Positions 1 through 8,403 of a stretch of 64,000 nt of DNA are shown here, in pieces (the stretch's first letter is position 1; each line of letters opens with the position of its first letter). Made by a program: the position numbers and the translations under genes. Source of the stretch: Mycobacterium sp. DL440 (lineage in GTDB: Bacteria; Actinomycetota; Actinomycetes; Mycobacteriales; Mycobacteriaceae); the NCBI RefSeq assembly GCF_011745145.1, contig NZ_CP050191.1:1836481-1900480 (forward strand), written 5' to 3'. The notes below the pieces were generated by a model that made no database searches, was not told the DNA's origin, and saw only the letters and a list, made by a program, of their open reading frames with translations.

Positions 1-78
1 GGCGCACGGATCCAGCCGTGCATAGGTGTCGAGGTAGCGCTCGGCTACCGCGTCGACGGCAGTGGCGGCCCTAGCCAA
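1..78 (-). CDS. DUF885-family protein, N-terminal fragment (runs off the left edge)
   Basis: An open frame on the minus strand runs off the window edge. It starts at a TTG (76-78) that overlaps the stop codon of the upstream zinc peptidase gene. The 26 visible residues include VDAVAERYLDTYARLDP, which resembles the start of actinobacterial DUF885 proteins (putative metallopeptidase-like proteins of unknown substrate). The overlap suggests translational coupling with the peptidase. Only the beginning is visible, so the family call is a recognition by eye and tentative. Confidence 0.5.
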   Translation of the reverse strand, partial: MARAATAVDAVAERYLDTYARLDPCA

Positions 79-982
79 GGTTGTTCGCGGCGAAGGTGTC
101 GCACTTGTTCGGATCACCGGTCTGGTAACCGATGGTGAACCACTTCTGCCGCTGCTCGGAGGAACCGTGGGTCCAGGCTTCCGGGTTGACCCGGCCGGTG
201 GCCTGCTTCTGGATGCGATCATCGCCCACCGAGGAGGCCGCCGACAGGGCGTCGGTGATGTCCTTGTCGCTCAGTGGTTCCAGGAACGGCACGTCGGTAC
301 CCTCTTGCCGGGTGATCGACGCGTAATGCGCCCAGACACCGGCGTAGCAGTCGGCCTGCAGTTCGGTGCGGACGCCCGCGCCGGTGGCGCCCTCAGGGTC
401 GCGCTGGGCCCGGCCTAGGACACCCAGCAGGTCCTGCACGTGGTGGCCGAACTCGTGAGCGACGACGTACTCCTGTGCGAGGGGGCCTCCGCTGGAACCG
501 AACTGGTCGACGAGCACCTGGAAGAAGTCGGTGTCGAAGTACGCCGTCTTGTCCACGGGGCAGTAGAACGGGCCGACGTCACTGGTGGCCGGACCGCATC
601 CGGTCTGAACCTGCCCCTTGAACAGTCGTACCTGCGGACGTTTGTATCCCTTGAGCAGCTGCTGCCACACGCCGTCGACCGAGTTGCCGGTGGCGACCAC
701 TCGGCATTCGACCTTGCTGTTGGCGTCGGCGCCGGTCTTGCACTGGCTCAGGTCGAAACCCTCGCCCCCGGCCCCGCTGGTGTCTATTTGCTGCTGCTGT
801 TGAGGCATCACGGTGCCGGGGTCGACACCCAGGAACATCGCGAGCACCACGATCAACAGACCGCCGAGACCTCCGCCGATCGCGATGCCACGGCCGGGGC
901 CGCGGCCACCGCCGGAACTGGAGGTGGTGCTCGTGTCGATCTGCATACCCTCGTTGAAGGTCATCCCGTCACTCCATCGCAT
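71..982 (-). CDS. Membrane-anchored neutral zinc metallopeptidase (YpfJ/KPN_02809 family)
   Basis: A 303-residue protein with a Gly-rich N-terminus, one hydrophobic segment at about residues 33-53, a Gln-rich linker and an extracytoplasmic domain. The zinc-peptidase motif HEFGHH lies at residues 176-181, followed by the usual downstream AxELQADC-type segment (TELQADCYAGVWA) that supplies the third ligand. Length and architecture fit the YpfJ family; the M. tuberculosis counterpart at this locus is Rv2575 (from memory). The natural substrate is unknown for the family. It is divergent from the carboxylesterase gene, with only about 56 bases between the likely starts. The start ATG at 980-982 gives the full conserved N-terminus. 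Confidence 0.85.
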   Translation of the reverse strand: MRWSDGMTFNEGMQIDTSTTSSSGGGRGPGRGIAIGGGLGGLLIVVLAMFLGVDPGTVMPQQQQQIDTSGAGGEGFDLSQCKTGADANSKVECRVVATGNSVDGVWQQLLKGYKRPQVRLFKGQVQTGCGPATSDVGPFYCPVDKTAYFDTDFFQVLVDQFGSSGGPLAQEYVVAHEFGHHVQDLLGVLGRAQRDPEGATGAGVRTELQADCYAGVWAHYASITRQEGTDVPFLEPLSDKDITDALSAASSVGDDRIQKQATGRVNPEAWTHGSSEQRQKWFTIGYQTGDPNKCDTFAANNLG

Positions 983-1038
983 TCGCTGGTAGGTGCGTGC
1001 TCAACAGCCCGTTAAGCTTTTCACACTACGATTCAGAC

Positions 1039-2514
1039 GTGTCCGTCCTTGCGGAACATTCGACCATCGCCCACACCTCGCTGGGGCGGTTACGCGGCAC
1101 CCGTGAAGGCGGGGTCAGCGTTTGGCGGGGTGTCGAGTACGCCCAGCAGCCCATCGGCGCATTGCGCTTCCTGGCGCCGCAGCCCGTGGTGCCCTGGTCC
1201 GGGGTCCGCGACGCCGTGGAGCACGGCCCCTTGCCGCCGCAAGGCCGTTCCTTCGTCGGGGGAGGCCGCGACGACCCCAAGGTCCGCGACGAGGCTTGCC
1301 TGACCGTCACCGTCTGGTCTCCGGATACGAGCGGGTCGCTGCCGGTGATGGTGTGGATCCCCGGCGGCGCCTTCGTCTACGGTGCCGGCCAGTTGCAGCT
1401 CTACAACGGCTCGCGGCTGGCGGAGAACGGCAACGTGGTGGTGGTGAACGTCACCTACCGGCTCGGCGTGTTCGGCGGATTCGAACTCGGTGACCTCGGC
1501 GAGGGATTCGACGACAACCTGTGTCTGCGAGACCAGATTGCCGCGCTGCAGTGGGTGCGCGACAACATCGCCGCATTCGGCGGCGATCCCGAGCAGGTGA
1601 CGGTCTTCGGTGAATCAGCCGGTGCCACATCGGTATTGGCTCTGCTGGCCAGCCCCGCGGCCGACGGGCTGTTCGCCCGGGGCATCGCGCAGAGTCCGGC
1701 GTTGCCGCTGATCGCCGACCGGGAAGACCGGGCCCGTCAGTCGCGCCGCTTCATGCAACTGCTCGGGGTGGGGGCCGAGCAACTCAAAGTGCTGCCGCAG
1801 CGGCAGTTGCGCCGCGCCGCCGGGCAGCTGCAACTGGAAAGTGCACAGCAGACACCAACATTGGCCTACGGGCTGACCTACGGCGTCGATCTGCTGCCGT
1901 TGCACCCGGTCGCGGCGGCACACGCGGGTGCGGTGTCCGCGGTGCCGTTGATCATCGGCACGAACAGCCACGAGGCGTCGATGTTCGCCTGGGGCAAGCC
2001 GCCGATGTTGCCGACCACGTTGGCCGGCGTCGAGGACTATCTCCGCCGCCACGACCCGCAGGCCAGGGATCGGGTGCTGGCCGCCTATCCCGATTTCCCG
2101 CGCCGACGGGCACTGATCGCGTTCGGCTCCGACGTCATGTTCGGCGCACCGACCTGGGCGTTCGCCGACGCCTACAGCGCGCACGCGCCGACCCACGTGT
2201 ACCGGTTCGACCACACCACCTGGACGCTCAAGATGCTGGGGTTGGGCGCCACGCACGGCAGCGAGATCGTGCACATCCAGCACAGCTACGGGTCGTATCT
2301 GGGACGCAAGCTGCACCCGTTGGGCCGCCGGGTGCAGCCGTCGGTCGGTCGGCGGATGCAACGTACCTGGCTCGATTTCGCCCGGGCCGAGGTTGCCGAT
2401 TGGCCGGAGTACGACGTCGACCGGCGGCTGACCCGGGTGATCCGGTCCACGCGTGACGAGACCGTGGCCGATCCCGACGCGGTGCGACGCCGGGTGTGGG
2501 AAGGGCTCGGCTAG
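1039..2514 (+). CDS. Type-B carboxylesterase
   Basis: An alpha/beta hydrolase of 491 residues from the GTG at 1039. An in-frame GTG at 997 would add 14 residues that do not look conserved; neither start has a strong ribosome site. The nucleophile elbow is GESAG (residues 191-195, Ser193) and the oxyanion-hole Gly pair is in IPGGAFVYG near residue 108. A FGGDPEQVTVFGES block just before the elbow and a late THGSEIVH segment with the catalytic His are typical of the carboxylesterase/para-nitrobenzyl esterase family. No signal peptide is seen, so it is probably cytosolic. Substrate cannot be inferred. It converges on the SRPBCC gene with a 4-base overlap of the 3' ends. Confidence 0.85.
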   Translation: MSVLAEHSTIAHTSLGRLRGTREGGVSVWRGVEYAQQPIGALRFLAPQPVVPWSGVRDAVEHGPLPPQGRSFVGGGRDDPKVRDEACLTVTVWSPDTSGSLPVMVWIPGGAFVYGAGQLQLYNGSRLAENGNVVVVNVTYRLGVFGGFELGDLGEGFDDNLCLRDQIAALQWVRDNIAAFGGDPEQVTVFGESAGATSVLALLASPAADGLFARGIAQSPALPLIADREDRARQSRRFMQLLGVGAEQLKVLPQRQLRRAAGQLQLESAQQTPTLAYGLTYGVDLLPLHPVAAAHAGAVSAVPLIIGTNSHEASMFAWGKPPMLPTTLAGVEDYLRRHDPQARDRVLAAYPDFPRRRALIAFGSDVMFGAPTWAFADAYSAHAPTHVYRFDHTTWTLKMLGLGATHGSEIVHIQHSYGSYLGRKLHPLGRRVQPSVGRRMQRTWLDFARAEVADWPEYDVDRRLTRVIRSTRDETVADPDAVRRRVWEGLG

Positions 2515-3014
2515 TTGCCGTAACGCTCGTCGGTGTACCGGCGCAGGTTGTGCAGGAACCGCTGGAACAGCCACGCCATCACCGGCTGGCCCATGGTCAT
2601 CCCGAGTCGGCCGGCCAGTCCGCTGGGCTTCATGGCCATCACCCAGGTCAGGTGGCAACCGTCGGCCGTCTCCACCACGCGGTAGTCCTCGGCGAAGGCC
2701 GAGATCGCGTTCGAGGTGCTGGTGTTGAACCGGAAAGCCATGTGGGAGAAGGGTTCCCAGGCCAGGAATTCCTCCTCGCCGGTGATGTGCCCGCGCATCG
2801 TGACGGTGCGGGTGGTGCCGACCCCTCGGGGTTCGGGACTGGTCCACTCCACGTTGGTGATGACCGTCGCCCAGTGTGGCCAGCTGGTCTCGTCGCTGAG
2901 CACCTCGAACAACTGCTCGGGTGTAATGGCGAGGTCGACGGTGCTGACGAAGCGGAACGGCGCACGGTCGATGAAGTCCAACTCGACGCGTTCGCACGGG
3001 TAGGTCCGGGCCAT
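2511..3014 (-). CDS. SRPBCC (polyketide cyclase/START-like) family protein
   Basis: A 167-residue protein with the helix-grip pattern of SRPBCC proteins: an N-terminal strand (FVSTVDLAITPEQLFEVLSD), a W-P-H-W segment near residue 45, a run of beta strands and a long C-terminal helix (PVMAWLFQRFLHNLRRY). These proteins bind hydrophobic ligands in a central cavity; no ligand or enzymatic residue can be assigned here. It corresponds in position to Rv2574 of M. tuberculosis (from memory). The ATG start at 3012-3014 is the only reasonable one. Confidence 0.75.
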   Translation of the reverse strand: MARTYPCERVELDFIDRAPFRFVSTVDLAITPEQLFEVLSDETSWPHWATVITNVEWTSPEPRGVGTTRTVTMRGHITGEEEFLAWEPFSHMAFRFNTSTSNAISAFAEDYRVVETADGCHLTWVMAMKPSGLAGRLGMTMGQPVMAWLFQRFLHNLRRYTDERYGN

Positions 3015-3050
3015 GGGTAGACACCCTAGGGGAGAGTGTCTAGTGGTGGG

Positions 3051-3980
3051 TCAGCCCGGGCCGTCGCCGGCGGCCGCCAAGAGCGGGACCACGACATCGC
3101 TGATCGGGGTGGGCAGCGCATGTGCGGCCGCTTTGCGGGCGATGACGCCGTTGCGCACATCCCACTCCAGCGGACGGCCCGCCTGATGATCCGTCAGCAT
3201 CGAGGTGGTCAGGTCTTCCGGTGCCGAGGCGAGCATGCCGACGATCTCGTCGACCACCTCTTCACCCAGATCCGCGCCGTCGGCCCGGGCCACCGCCAGG
3301 CATTCGGTCAGGTAGCGCCGGGCCAGTGCGGCCACGTCGTCACGGCGGAACATCCCTGCGCGCCGGTCGGCCAGCACCATGAACCCGACCACGGCATTGA
3401 CCAGCAGCTTGCGCCAGGCGGCGCGGCGGAAATCGGGATCGTGTTCGACGGTGATCGCGGTGCCGCCCACCGCGTCGGCCACGACCGCCGCCGCCGGGGT
3501 GTCGGGCAGCACCAGCCTGGCCTCGCTGCGCAACCGCACCCAGCCGCCGGGCTGGGTCTCGGCCGAGATCCAGACTGCCGCGGGCACGACGTGGGCTTTG
3601 TCGGTGTGCCGGCTGACCGCGCTCACGCGCTCGACCTGTTCCACACCGTTCTGCAGCGCGCACACCACGGTCTTCTCGTCGCACAACCGGTCCAGCCAGA
3701 CCGCGGCCTGGGCGTTCTGGGTGTCCTTGACCGCGAGAAACACCACCTCGAGCGGACCGTCGACGGTGGCCGGATCGGTGTGGACCGGCCCGGGCAACCG
3801 GATCGGTGCGCCGTCGTCGGGCCGGACCTCGATGCCGTCGCGCGGGGTGCGTCCGCACAGCAGGACTTGCCGGCCGGCGGCGTGCAACAGCGCCGCGACG
3901 GTCGACCCGATGGCGCCCGGACCGATGACCGCGGTGGGAGAGTTCAGTGCCGCTGGGTCTTCGCGCGAGTGCTCATCCAC
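3051..3980 (-). CDS. 2-dehydropantoate 2-reductase family oxidoreductase
   Basis: A 309-residue NADPH-dependent reductase of the PanE/ApbA family. The dinucleotide-binding GPGAIGST motif is at residues 20-27, after a short N-terminal tail. The middle contains the VKDTQNAQ segment, and the C-terminal helical domain contains AWRKLLVN with the probable catalytic Lys. PanE reduces ketopantoate to pantoate for CoA synthesis. Mycobacteria often carry more than one paralogue, so this may reduce another 2-keto acid. It is divergent from aspS, with a 73-base shared upstream region. Confidence 0.75.
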   Translation of the reverse strand: MDEHSREDPAALNSPTAVIGPGAIGSTVAALLHAAGRQVLLCGRTPRDGIEVRPDDGAPIRLPGPVHTDPATVDGPLEVVFLAVKDTQNAQAAVWLDRLCDEKTVVCALQNGVEQVERVSAVSRHTDKAHVVPAAVWISAETQPGGWVRLRSEARLVLPDTPAAAVVADAVGGTAITVEHDPDFRRAAWRKLLVNAVVGFMVLADRRAGMFRRDDVAALARRYLTECLAVARADGADLGEEVVDEIVGMLASAPEDLTTSMLTDHQAGRPLEWDVRNGVIARKAAAHALPTPISDVVVPLLAAAGDGPG

Positions 3981-4053
3981 ATCGCAAAGTTACCGCCGTA
4001 GACCGACTCTCTAGACTGGTCACTCGTCCCAACCTTCTTCATGAGGAGTTTTC

Positions 4054-5877
4054 GTGCTGCGCAGTCATGCCGCCGGTTCATTGCGGGCCACGGATGCCGG
4101 TCAAACGGTCACCCTGGCGGGATGGGTGGCGCGCCGCCGTGACCACGGCGGCGTGATCTTCATCGACCTGCGCGACGGGGCTGGTGGTGGGCAAGGCGAT
4201 GGGCAGAGCGTGTCGCAGGTGGTGTTCCGCCAGGGGGATGTGCTCGCTGCCGCCCACCGGTTGCGCGCCGAGTTCTGCGTCGCTGTCACCGGTGTGGTCG
4301 AGGTGCGGCCGGAGGGCAACGAGAACCCCGACATCCCGACCGGCCAGATCGAGGTCAACGCGACGTCGCTGACGGTGCTGGGGGAGAGCGCCCCGTTGCC
4401 GTTCCAGCTCGACGAGACCGCAGGCGAGGAAGCCCGGCTCAAGTACCGCTACCTGGATTTGCGCCGCGAGGGCCCGGGCAACGCAATCCGCTTGCGCTCC
4501 AAGGTGAATGCCGCCGCACGCAACGTGCTGGCCGAGCACGACTTCGTCGAGATCGAGACGCCGACCCTGACCCGCTCGACCCCGGAGGGCGCCCGCGACT
4601 TCCTGGTGCCCGCGCGTCTGCAGCCCGGCTCGTTCTACGCGCTGCCGCAGAGCCCGCAGCTGTTCAAGCAGCTGCTCATGGTGGCCGGCATGGAGCGGTA
4701 CTACCAGATCGCCCGGTGCTACCGCGACGAGGATTTCCGTGCCGACCGCCAGCCGGAGTTCACTCAGCTGGACATGGAGCTCAGCTTCGTCGACGCCGAC
4801 GATGTCATCGCGCTCGCCGAGCAGGTTCTGAAGGCGGTCTGGTCGACGATCGGTTATGACGTGCCGCTGCCGCTGCCCCGGATCAGCTACGCCGACGCGA
4901 TGCGCCGGTTCGGCTCCGACAAGCCCGACCTGCGGTTCGGTGTCGAACTCATCGAGTGCACGGAGTACTTCAAGGACACCCCGTTCCGGGTCTTCCAGGC
5001 GCCGTATGTGGGCGCTGTCGTCATGCCCGGTGGGGCGTCGCAGCCACGCCGCACCCTTGACGGCTGGCAGGAGTTCGCCAAGCAGCGGGGTCACAAGGGG
5101 CTGGCCTACGTGCTGGTCGCGGAGGACGGCACGCTGGGCGGTCCGGTGGCGAAGAACCTCACCGACGCCGAGCGGGACGGTCTGGCCGCCCACGTCGGCG
5201 CCAAGCCGGGTGACTGCGTGTTCTTCGCGGCAGGCCCGGTCAAGCCGGCGCGTTCGCTGCTGGGCGCCACCCGCATCGAGATCGCCAAGCGCCTCGACCT
5301 GATCGACCCCGCCGCCTGGGCGTTCACCTGGGTGGTGGACTTCCCGATGTTCGAGCCCGTTGACGAGGCGACGGCCTCGGGCGACGTCGCGGTGGGTTCG
5401 GGTGCCTGGACGGCGGTGCACCACGCCTTCACCGCGCCGAAGCCCGAATCGGAGGGCAGCTTCGACAGCGATCCCGGCAACGCGTTGTCCGATGCCTACG
5501 ACATCGTCTGCAACGGCAACGAGATCGGCGGCGGCTCGATCCGTATCCACCGGCGCGACATCCAGGAGCGGGTGTTCGCGATGATGGGAATCGACCACGC
5601 CGAGGCCCAGGACAAGTTCGGATTCCTGTTGGACGCCTTCGCCTTCGGCGCTCCGCCGCACGGCGGCTTGGCCTTCGGCTGGGACCGCATCACCGCGCTG
5701 CTGGCCGGGGTCGACTCGATCCGCGAGGTGATCGCGTTCCCCAAGTCCGGCGGCGGCGTCGACCCGCTGACCGATGCCCCGGCGCCGATCACCGCGCAGC
5801 AGCGCAAGGAATCGGGGATCGACGCGAAGCCCGAGTCGAAGGCCAAGCCCGAGGACAAGCCGCAGGTGAAGGCCTAA
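4054..5877 (+). CDS. aspS: Aspartate--tRNA(Asp/Asn) ligase
   Basis: A 607-residue class IIb aminoacyl-tRNA synthetase. The N-terminal OB-fold anticodon domain is followed by motif 2 ([17 protein letters not shown], about residue 221) and motif 3 ([14 protein letters not shown], about residue 531), with the bacterial GAD-type insertion between them. Mycobacterial AspRS is usually non-discriminating and also charges tRNA(Asn) for the GatCAB route; that is family knowledge, not read from the sequence. The GTG start at 4054 has GAGGAG five bases upstream. The final 25 residues are a Lys/Glu/Pro-rich tail that is probably disordered. Confidence 0.96.
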   Translation: MLRSHAAGSLRATDAGQTVTLAGWVARRRDHGGVIFIDLRDGAGGGQGDGQSVSQVVFRQGDVLAAAHRLRAEFCVAVTGVVEVRPEGNENPDIPTGQIEVNATSLTVLGESAPLPFQLDETAGEEARLKYRYLDLRREGPGNAIRLRSKVNAAARNVLAEHDFVEIETPTLTRSTPEGARDFLVPARLQPGSFYALPQSPQLFKQLLMVAGMERYYQIARCYRDEDFRADRQPEFTQLDMELSFVDADDVIALAEQVLKAVWSTIGYDVPLPLPRISYADAMRRFGSDKPDLRFGVELIECTEYFKDTPFRVFQAPYVGAVVMPGGASQPRRTLDGWQEFAKQRGHKGLAYVLVAEDGTLGGPVAKNLTDAERDGLAAHVGAKPGDCVFFAAGPVKPARSLLGATRIEIAKRLDLIDPAAWAFTWVVDFPMFEPVDEATASGDVAVGSGAWTAVHHAFTAPKPESEGSFDSDPGNALSDAYDIVCNGNEIGGGSIRIHRRDIQERVFAMMGIDHAEAQDKFGFLLDAFAFGAPPHGGLAFGWDRITALLAGVDSIREVIAFPKSGGGVDPLTDAPAPITAQQRKESGIDAKPESKAKPEDKPQVKA

Positions 5878-5961
5878 CACCTCTCGGCTCTCCGTGCGCG
5901 GTTCGCCACGGCGAAGTTTGAGTCTGGAATAGAAGGCCCTACCGGAGAAGCTGGAGAAGGC

Positions 5962-6423
5962 ATGAGCGATATCGATCCGAACTTCGACAAGACCGAACTG
6001 GTCGCCGACGTGGCGGCCCTCGACAACTTCAACCGCAATGTCGTCGAGGAATTCCGGGCCAATGGCGGCAAGGTGGGCGGGCCCTTTGAGGGCGGCACGC
6101 TGCTGTTGCTGCACACCACAGGAGCCAAATCCGGTCAGCCCCGGCTGTCGCCGCTGGCCTATCTGGACATCGACGGCGCGATGCTGATCGTCGGTTCCTA
6201 CGCGGGTGGGCCCAAGGACCCCGCGTGGGTGCACAACCTGCGGGCCAACCCGCGGGCCCGGATCGAGATCGGTGTCGAGGCCTATGACGTCGTCTCGCGC
6301 GAGTTGCCCGCCGACGAGCGGGACGCCGCCTACCCGAAGATCATCGAGCGTGCCCCGGTGTTCGCCGAGTACCAGTCGAAAACCACCCGGGCCATCCCGC
6401 TTTTCGAGCTGGTTCGCGCTTAA
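5962..6423 (+). CDS. Deazaflavin (F420)-dependent nitroreductase family protein
   Basis: A 153-residue split-beta-barrel protein of the Ddn/DUF385 family that uses coenzyme F420. The core has LLLLHTTGAKSGQPRLSPLAYLDIDG (shown in pieces: HTTGAKSG at about residues 51-58), then GSYAGGPKDPAWVHNLRANP, which is the F420-binding signature of this family. Members reduce nitro compounds, quinones or other acceptors; the substrate here is unknown. It follows aspS by 84 bases and has a GGAGAAGG-type ribosome site. A strong palindromic terminator follows at 6436-6483. Confidence 0.88.
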   Translation: MSDIDPNFDKTELVADVAALDNFNRNVVEEFRANGGKVGGPFEGGTLLLLHTTGAKSGQPRLSPLAYLDIDGAMLIVGSYAGGPKDPAWVHNLRANPRARIEIGVEAYDVVSRELPADERDAAYPKIIERAPVFAEYQSKTTRAIPLFELVRA

Positions 6424-6435
6424 CTGCACGTCAAC

Positions 6436-6483
6436 TGTCACGCTGGAGTGGCAGTGGAAGTCGAGTGCCACTCCAGCCTGACA
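6436..6483. terminator. Long palindromic hairpin, probable bidirectional terminator
   Basis: The arms 6436-6453 and 6466-6483 pair over 17 of 18 positions (one C/C mismatch), with a 12-base loop. It lies 13 bases after the nitroreductase stop. On the other strand it lies just past the stop codon of thiolase-end fragment A (6490-6492), so it could end transcripts from both sides. There is no T-run. Confidence 0.7.
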
Positions 6484-6489
6484 AACCGG

Positions 6490-6564
6490 CTACGGCCGCT
6501 CGATGATGGTGGCTTTGGCCATGCCACCGCCAACACATCGTCTGCAGGCCGTAGTGCCCGCCGA
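6490..6564 (-). pseudogene. Thiolase 3'-end fragment A (decayed)
   Basis: About 75 bases on the minus strand match the last codons of the intact thiolase gene at 9821. The alignment keeps the ATIIER ending and a TAG stop (6490-6492). A 2-base deletion near 6530 breaks the frame, and upstream of about 6564 the similarity stops. It is followed by its own hairpin at 6436-6483. I read it as the oldest, displaced 3' end of the chromosomal thiolase gene, left behind by integration at that site. Confidence 0.7.
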
Positions 6565-6702
6565 ATGTAGGTTTGCGCGACGTTCCACACCAGGGCGGCC
6601 AGCGACACGCCCAGGCGAACCACGCAACAATGCCGCTGATCGTCGCGCCGTCTCACGGAACACTCACTTGCACGCCACGCCGAGAGTCGTGCCATAGCGC
6701 GT

Positions 6703-7536
6703 TCAGTCGCGGGGCTTTAGATACCGCACTGCCTTTTCCTTGGTCATGCCCCATTTTTCTTTCGGCTCGCCTTTGGCCATCGCCACCGCCCCCTCCTCGA
6801 ACATCGAGAAGTCAATCCCCATCCAGATGTGCGGAATCCTGTATGGCGGTCTAGGTTCGCCGGGCTTGGTAAATACGTGTGACTTCGCTGCTGTTTCGGT
6901 TGGGTCGGCACTCAAGAATGTGACATGACAATGCGGACTAACGCCGTTGTCTACCTGCGCAACTCGTCGATTCAAGGAGGCCAATAAGTTCATGTGGTCT
7001 TCCGGCTTGCGCGGTCGTATGTGGGCCTGTTCCTTCAGGAAATCGACGTACCCATCCTTGATCACCCGGTCAGCTCCTGACCCGTTGCCAAATGCCCCTG
7101 GCTCCGTCACCGGAAACAATGCGAAGGCGAACTTCGGCTCAACTGTACCGTCCTTTAGCGTGTTGGTGAATCCGCCAAAGAAGCGTTGATCTCCCTGGGT
7201 CCCAAGGAGATTCAAGACGAATCCGTATTTCAACGGCGCAATGTCTCGATCGAGGCGATCCTTCAGCAGCTCCATTGCGTATCTGAAATCATCTTTAAGC
7301 CCGCCGCCGCGCAACGTCTGTCGCAGCCAGTCGCCAATCGGCGTCTGGTCCCGAAGCCGTGCGATGCCGGTAAACGCCATCAGCACGCGCAGCATGTTCT
7401 CTTGCGGCGGGAAATCCATCTGTAAAAACTTGACGGACTGATCGTCAACCGTCTTGCCGGTCCGAGCGTCCGTCAGGCGGTAGTCGGCCGAGAGGTAGAT
7501 CCCCTCCGCTTTGCTCATCCCCAGGATCAGGGTCAT
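6703..7536 (-). CDS. Orphan proteasome-beta-like (Ntn hydrolase) protein
   Basis: The ATG at 7534-7536 gives 277 residues. After Met removal the chain would begin with Thr. Counting that Thr as 1, Asp17 and Arg19 (SADYRLT) fall exactly where proteasome beta subunits have D17 and R19. Lys35 (DQSVKFL) sits close to the usual K33, and a GNGSGAD stretch about two thirds along resembles the GSG/S129 region. These are what I see; a threonine-nucleophile peptidase or amidase is the inference. It is longer than PrcB mature chains and has no propeptide. No ATPase partner is nearby. GC is clearly lower than in flanking genes. The frame stays open upstream through thiolase fragment B to 7815, but the family-like start is Met at 7536. 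No good ribosome site is visible. Confidence 0.65.
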   Translation of the reverse strand: MTLILGMSKAEGIYLSADYRLTDARTGKTVDDQSVKFLQMDFPPQENMLRVLMAFTGIARLRDQTPIGDWLRQTLRGGGLKDDFRYAMELLKDRLDRDIAPLKYGFVLNLLGTQGDQRFFGGFTNTLKDGTVEPKFAFALFPVTEPGAFGNGSGADRVIKDGYVDFLKEQAHIRPRKPEDHMNLLASLNRRVAQVDNGVSPHCHVTFLSADPTETAAKSHVFTKPGEPRPPYRIPHIWMGIDFSMFEEGAVAMAKGEPKEKWGMTKEKAVRYLKPRD

Positions 7537-7633
7537 AACAGCACGGTAGTCGCAAAGTTCCACACCTAGTACGCGAAGGACCGGGCTATGGAAGGCACCA
7601 CCGCAGCCCGGTCCTTGGTCAATGGGTGACAAG

Positions 7634-7791
7634 CGTTCGATGATGGTGACGTTGGCCATGCCGCCGCCCTTACACATGGTCTGCAGGCCGTAGCGTCCGC
7701 CGCGCTGCTCGAGCGCATTGACCAGGGTGGTGATGATGCGCGCACCGCTGGCCCCCAGCGGGTGCCCGATCGCGATCGCCCCGACGTTGAC
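7634..7791 (-). pseudogene. Thiolase 3'-end fragment B
   Basis: The 158 bases align without gaps to 9831-9988, the 3' end of the intact thiolase gene, with 17 mismatches by hand count (about 89% identity). The frame is intact and encodes the active-site region [10 protein letters not shown] and the QTMCKGGG block, but no stop follows IIERL; the frame runs on into the proteasome-like gene. The edge at 7791 is sharp. The divergence from the resident gene argues for import from a related thiolase, not a recent local duplication. Confidence 0.8.
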
Positions 7792-7801
7792 AGCGTGCGA
7801 T

Positions 7802-8155
7802 GTGAGTACCGGCATTCTCTACCGTGCAGCACAGCGCAATGAGCATGACGATCCCGTCGACGCTGACGGCAACTTGGTGCGAGTCGGCAGCGACGGCACC
7901 GAAGTGGGCGAGATCAACGGCCTGGTGATGGGTGGCCCATCGTGGCGACCAATCAACGACCGGGGCGACATCGTGAACACCACCGGCATGGTTGGCGTTC
8001 CTGTCACCGAACCTAACGAACCGCGCCATGGTGACCTACTCGTCATTGACGGAGTGAGGTTCAAAATTCAGGGACTGCCGCAGTGGCAGACACGCGGCCT
8101 GGTGGCCACGCCTCCCAGGTTCGACTGGTGGACGATCACCTCGACAGCCAACTAG
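7802..8155 (+). CDS. Phage head-to-tail-stopper-like small protein (prophage relic)
   Basis: From the GTG at 7802 this frame gives 118 residues. The N-terminal half has [10 protein letters not shown] and the C-terminal half has [17 protein letters not shown] followed by a Trp-rich end. This order (a 'GD..ving' strand, then a strand ending in a W-containing tail) is what mycobacteriophage head-tail stopper/connector proteins look like; the assignment is by pattern only. It starts 10 bases beyond thiolase fragment B and is alone, with no other structural gene next to it. A hairpin follows at 8160-8188. Most likely a remnant of an integrated phage. Confidence 0.45.
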   Translation: MSTGILYRAAQRNEHDDPVDADGNLVRVGSDGTEVGEINGLVMGGPSWRPINDRGDIVNTTGMVGVPVTEPNEPRHGDLLVIDGVRFKIQGLPQWQTRGLVATPPRFDWWTITSTAN

Positions 8156-8159
8156 AAAC

Positions 8160-8188
8160 TTGCCGACCGAAGCGGACCCGGTCGGCAA
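8160..8188. terminator. Hairpin after the phage-like gene
   Basis: Arms TTGCCGACCG (8160-8169) and CGGTCGGCAA (8179-8188) are perfectly complementary, with a 9-base loop, and begin 5 bases after the stop codon at 8153-8155. No T-run follows, as is common in mycobacteria. Confidence 0.55.
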
Positions 8189-8391
8189 CCAAAACATCCA
8201 CCGGAGTTTGCGATGGCTCAGGTGGTTGGCGGGACTAATCCACCCGCCGCACGGCCCCGACCTGTTTGAGGATCCAGGTGCGGGACCACGGGGACTATTC
8301 ACCCCCACGCAGTGCGCCCGTCGTCGCGGTGCGCACCAACGGCCTCCCAGACTCACCTTCAAGATGGGGGGCCGTTGTCGTACGCAATACC

Positions 8392-8397
8392 TAATAT
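8392..8397 (+). promoter_or_regulatory. Candidate -10 element for a leaderless transcript
   Basis: TAATAT lies 6 bases before the ATG at 8404. If used as a -10 box, transcription would start at or within a base of the ATG, giving a leaderless mRNA, a common arrangement in mycobacteria. This would explain the absence of a Shine-Dalgarno sequence. I see no convincing -35 box at the standard spacing. Confidence 0.45.
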
Positions 8398-8403
8398 GCC
8401 TCT

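Noticed and set aside
4078..6471. A 797-codon open frame antisense to aspS and the nitroreductase.
   Set aside because: The plus strand carries unmistakable AspRS motifs. Long antisense frames are expected at this GC content, and the translation is rich in Arg, Gly, Val and His with no motif.
6703..7815. A bifunctional thiolase-peptidase fusion.
   Set aside because: The thiolase part is only the last 50 or so residues without Cys96, so it cannot be catalytic. The Thr-first start at 7536 explains the peptidase part better.
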